This document shows positions 61,495-64,000 of a DNA stretch of 64,000 nucleotides, piece by piece. The notes below the pieces were generated by a model. That model saw nothing but the letters and a program-made list of their open reading frames with translations. It was not told where the DNA came from and ran no database searches. A program made the translations under genes and the position numbers. Within the stretch, counting starts at the first letter, position 1; each line of letters opens with the position of its first letter. Origin of the DNA: Akkermansiaceae bacterium (GTDB lineage: Bacteria > Verrucomicrobiota > Verrucomicrobiia > Verrucomicrobiales > Akkermansiaceae); assembly GCA_015062005.1 (NCBI GenBank), contig SUVL01000014.1:1-64000 (forward strand). The letters run 5' to 3'.

Positions 61495-62982
61495 TTACGG
61501 TTCCGGCTCCCAGCCTTCAGCCATGAGCTTGTCGTACAATTCCTTAGCCCGCTCCTTCATATCCAGGGCAGCCATACGCACATAGCGCTCGGCCAGTTTG
61601 GGGTCAGCTTCCTGGTTGTGCCCCCCTTTGGCGGTGAGGTACGCCAGGTAGACATAGGCGCGTTTCTGGCCCAGCGCGGCCGCCTCCTGCAGGAGTTTGC
61701 AGGCCGCCTTGGTGTCAGCCGGCAGCCCGAGCCCCGTGTGCTGGGCATAGGCCAGCATGATCACAGCGTGGGGTATACCGGCATTGGCTGCCACATTCAG
61801 GTAGAATAGCCCCTTGCGGACATCCTGTGGTACCCCGAGCCCTCGCAGCAACATGATACCGGCGGCCAGCCCGCAGCTGGGGTTGCCGGCAAGTGCACCG
61901 TCATCAAAGTGTCGGAAAGCCCGTTCCCTGTCGGTCGTGAATCCGCATTTGCCATGATAATTCACACTGCCCAGCCAGAAATGGGCCGTGGTATTGCCCA
62001 GCATAGCCGCCATCTTGATGAGTGCGCGCCCCGCCACATCATTATGCGGAACCCCGGCCTCCTTCAGAACCGGACTTTCCGGGTCGCCATCCGTCATGGC
62101 CGAGCCCAGGGCGAACATCGCATCCGCATTGTGCAGCTGCACCGCTTCGGAAAGCACCCTGAAGCTATCTTTGGGGTTGGCTCGGGAACTCCGGGCCGAA
62201 AGTTCGTAAAGCGCCTGGGGATTACCAAGCTCTGCCGCCTTGGTCAGCATGGAAACCTGGTCGGCCGGGGTGGGGGCCTTGCCCGCCAGGTAATAGAGCA
62301 CATGGTGGTTACCCCGGTTGATTTCTGCTTCTACCTCAGGCCGTTTGCGGTCTTCCCAGGATTTGAGCCGCCCCTCCAGCTGCAGCCATTTGTAGCGCGG
62401 AATCAGGTTGCCGCCCTTGCAGGCCTCGAACATGTACTTATCAGCTGCCTTTTCATCTTGTGCCGTGCCGATTCCCATTTTCAGACACATGCACACATTT
62501 ATCTTCGCTACATCAAATCCTGCATCAGCCGCCTTGCGTACCATCGCGTAGGCTTCCTTGATTTCCGGTGACTGAATCTTGTTTTTCGCCACCCGCGTCA
62601 GTTTGCGGTCGCCCACGTACTGGCATGCCACGGGATTTCCCTCAGCCGCAGCCTTTTCCATCCAGCTCATCACCGCAAACACATCGTTGGTAGTGGTGAA
62701 AATCTCGCGCATCGGCATGTAGAAATCATAGGTGTTGTCCTTGAGCATCTGGTCCAGGTGGCCGATGAAGCGGGCGTAGGCCTCCGGGTGAGCCTCCGGG
62801 GCGGTGTTTTCTGCGCGCGGGGCATCCGGCGTGAAGGTCAGTTCCACCTTCTTCACCGGCATAGCCTTGGCCGGTGCGGGCAGAAACTGCTTCACGGCAT
62901 CGGCAAAGGCCTGGTCATCGGCAATCGACTGCGCCGCGGCCGGCAATACGGAAAGAGCAAGAAAAGAAAGTACGCGCTGCAT
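61495..62982 (-). CDS. Secreted Sel1-repeat protein
   Basis: 495 aa. Signal peptide ([18 protein letters not shown]), about 90 residues of unassigned sequence, then roughly nine Sel1 repeats ([77 protein letters not shown], and others). A periplasmic scaffold. Much longer than the Sel1 lipoprotein at 44640 and not a copy of it. Confidence 0.87.
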   Translation of the reverse strand: MQRVLSFLALSVLPAAAQSIADDQAFADAVKQFLPAPAKAMPVKKVELTFTPDAPRAENTAPEAHPEAYARFIGHLDQMLKDNTYDFYMPMREIFTTTNDVFAVMSWMEKAAAEGNPVACQYVGDRKLTRVAKNKIQSPEIKEAYAMVRKAADAGFDVAKINVCMCLKMGIGTAQDEKAADKYMFEACKGGNLIPRYKWLQLEGRLKSWEDRKRPEVEAEINRGNHHVLYYLAGKAPTPADQVSMLTKAAELGNPQALYELSARSSRANPKDSFRVLSEAVQLHNADAMFALGSAMTDGDPESPVLKEAGVPHNDVAGRALIKMAAMLGNTTAHFWLGSVNYHGKCGFTTDRERAFRHFDDGALAGNPSCGLAAGIMLLRGLGVPQDVRKGLFYLNVAANAGIPHAVIMLAYAQHTGLGLPADTKAACKLLQEAAALGQKRAYVYLAYLTAKGGHNQEADPKLAERYVRMAALDMKERAKELYDKLMAEGWEPEP

Positions 62983-63050
62983 GGTATGCTCTGCATTCTA
63001 CATGAGCCCGCTCGCGAGTGCAAGCGTGTTTTGCGTTCTCGCCTTGAACG

Positions 63051-63186
63051 TTCAGGCCATCGGCCTGAATATCGTCCATGCGCAGCATGGATATCGTTTT
63101 TGCCGACAGACAAAAACGATATTACTTCCCCCGCAAGCGTGGGAAGTAACGATATCCGCGCCGTTGGCGCGGACGCTTCGAGAAGC
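63051..63186. other. Block of six consecutive hairpins
   Basis: In 136 bp: 63051..63069 (TTCAGGCC/GGCCTGAA), 63075..63091 (TCCATGC/GCATGGA), 63091..63122 (ATATCGTTTTTG/CAAAAACGATAT), 63122..63149 (TTACTTCCC/GGGAAGTAA with an inner CGC/GCG), 63155..63173 (TCCGCGCC/GGCGCGGA) and 63175..63186 (GCTTC/GAAGC). ATATCG or CGATAT spacers separate several stems. A two-unit 33-bp direct repeat (about 63186..63252) follows. No gene in 62983..63332. Confidence 0.85.
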
Positions 63187-63332
63187 TTAACCTTGGGTTT
63201 TTGTAACACAGGTGTTGAATTTAACCTTGGCTTTTTGCAAATTGGTATTGACTGAGAACGAACTACGAAATAGCCCCTGATTCCATTCCGGAATCAGGGG
63301 TTGAAGTCTTGACTGCTGCCGTAATTTCAGGC

Positions 63333-63539
63333 TCATTTCCTTCTGCGGCGGGCGGCCAGTGCGATCCGCGCAAGGAGACTGAGGGTGGCTGAGGCTGGCT
63401 CGGGGATATGAACCACTGTTAGACTGCCGACCTCGGGCATATAGTTCAGGTAGTACTGCCCGTTACCGGCCCGCTGAATACATCCCCCCACCCACACGCG
63501 GACGGAGTACTTGTCGGCAGTCTGCTCCTGTTTGAACAA
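63333..63539 (-). pseudogene. C-terminal remnant of a PEP-CTERM protein
   Basis: The frame ends VVHIPEPASATLSLLARIAL then AARRRRK, the Verrucomicrobiota PEP-CTERM sorting signal (PEP motif, hydrophobic span, Arg cluster). It is open for only 68 codons, begins after a TGA with no ATG, and carries no passenger. The other frames do not continue the protein. I read it as the tail of a lost exported protein. Confidence 0.75.
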
Positions 63540-63596
63540 TCATCCCGATTTCTGAAGAACTTTTCCATGTGTGTTCCTTGATAACCTCGCATGTGG

Positions 63597-64000
63597 TTAT
63601 TTGCAAGGTGAAATGATAGCGTCTTTCAAAGGTTCCTGGATGTTGTTTAACAGGTAGATAGCACCGCTGGGCGAAAGATGATCATCGTCTACGTACATGC
63701 AGGTCTGACCAGGTAGAAGCAAAGGCTGAGAATTTCCGTGTCGGAAAAAGGCAGATGTCACCCACACAATCCGAGCCAATCCGGATTTTTCCAGTTTCTG
63801 AAATACAGCCGCAGCTTCTTTCTGCCTTTCTTCATATTCCTTTAAGGTCACGCCGGTCACGTTATGATTGAGGCGGAACAAGGCAAAACGATTCAGAATT
63901 TCGGGAACAGAAATGCCCTGCTCCGGAACCGAAGAGATGATGACAACATTCTTCCCTATATTGCGCAGTCTGCGGCACAAATTCGTGATGCCTGTTTCAA
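63597..64000 (-). CDS. SGNH-domain protein, C-terminal part (probably acyltransferase-3/SGNH), cut by the window edge
   Basis: The frame runs through the window edge; at least 134 codons are visible. NVVIISSVPEQGISVPEI and MYVDDDHLSPSGAIYLLN are the C-terminal blocks of the SGNH hydrolase-like domain attached to OafA-type acyltransferases (the DDDHLSPSGA segment has the catalytic Asp-x-x-His). The N-terminal membrane part, if present, is outside. It would add acyl groups to surface sugars. Confidence 0.78.
   Translation of the reverse strand, partial: ETGITNLCRRLRNIGKNVVIISSVPEQGISVPEILNRFALFRLNHNVTGVTLKEYEERQKEAAAVFQKLEKSGLARIVWVTSAFFRHGNSQPLLLPGQTCMYVDDDHLSPSGAIYLLNNIQEPLKDAIISPCK

Noticed and set aside
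63051..63186. The hairpin block as a tRNA cluster or rRNA fragment
   Set aside because: No cloverleaf, no T-arm TTCGA motif in place, and no similarity to rRNA.

Overview
The window looks like a chromosomal segment of a gut-type member of the Verrucomicrobiota, most likely Akkermansia or a close relative. This is inferred from content: a PEP-CTERM tail (63333..63539), a secreted GH35 beta-galactosidase, a pair of bactofilins, Sel1 and ankyrin lipoproteins, a GT10 fucosyltransferase, REP/RAYT elements, and a family of AAA ATPase genes flanked by repeats. No rRNA gene is present. The one tRNA found is tRNA-Val(CAC).

Layout. 1..623 carries a dispersed repeat. 624..1989 is a short, translationally coupled, phage-like three-gene cassette. 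2048..17371 is a polysaccharide locus that is visibly more A+T rich and repeat-laden than the rest. It contains a radical SAM/SPASM-like enzyme, two flippases, two pyruvyl-transferase-family proteins, two GT2 glycosyltransferases, a GT10 fucosyltransferase, a MenD-like TPP enzyme paired with an SDR, a 12-bp poly-G/C tract at the start of the TPP gene, and an AAA ATPase inserted between a flippase remnant and a flippase. From 17.5 kb the content is mostly housekeeping: a 5'-nucleotidase-like metallophosphatase, a DUF1573-like protein, lspA, ileS, murA, a K+-dependent-type membrane pyrophosphatase, two ankyrin proteins, and a RAYT transposase with an unexpected DprA-like tail. The complete F1Fo ATP synthase operon follows (31498..37996), then an RseP-type protease, the GH35 enzyme, a GYF-PrsW protease, a uracil-DNA glycosylase, isocitrate dehydrogenase, MenG/UbiE, two bactofilins, a UvrA-like ATPase, a Nim-like flavoprotein, UTP-glucose-1-phosphate uridylyltransferase, a YbgC thioesterase, a class V aminotransferase, a parvulin, an alpha-glucan phosphorylase-like protein, an AP2-like small protein, glutamate decarboxylase and a Sel1 protein. 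The right end holds a block of hairpins, a PEP-CTERM remnant and the end of an SGNH/acyltransferase gene.

How the genes fit together. The left third makes and exports a decorated surface glycan (pyruvylation and fucosylation are predicted). The middle links PPi hydrolysis and ATP synthesis to ion gradients. The right third covers central metabolism (IDH, UDP-glucose, glycogen), envelope folding and proteolysis, and acid resistance. Several genes have sigma70-like promoters so close to the start codon that the mRNAs should be leaderless or nearly so.

The best candidates for something undescribed are the RAYT-DprA-like fusion carrying its own REP palindrome at the domain junction and at its start codon (30382..31454), the repeat-bracketed AAA/DUF4143 ATPase module (14163..15942), the poly-C tract at 8699..8710, the 11-bp iteron array (19231..19351), and the six consecutive hairpins at 63051..63186. 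All calls come from reading the sequence; no database search was possible.
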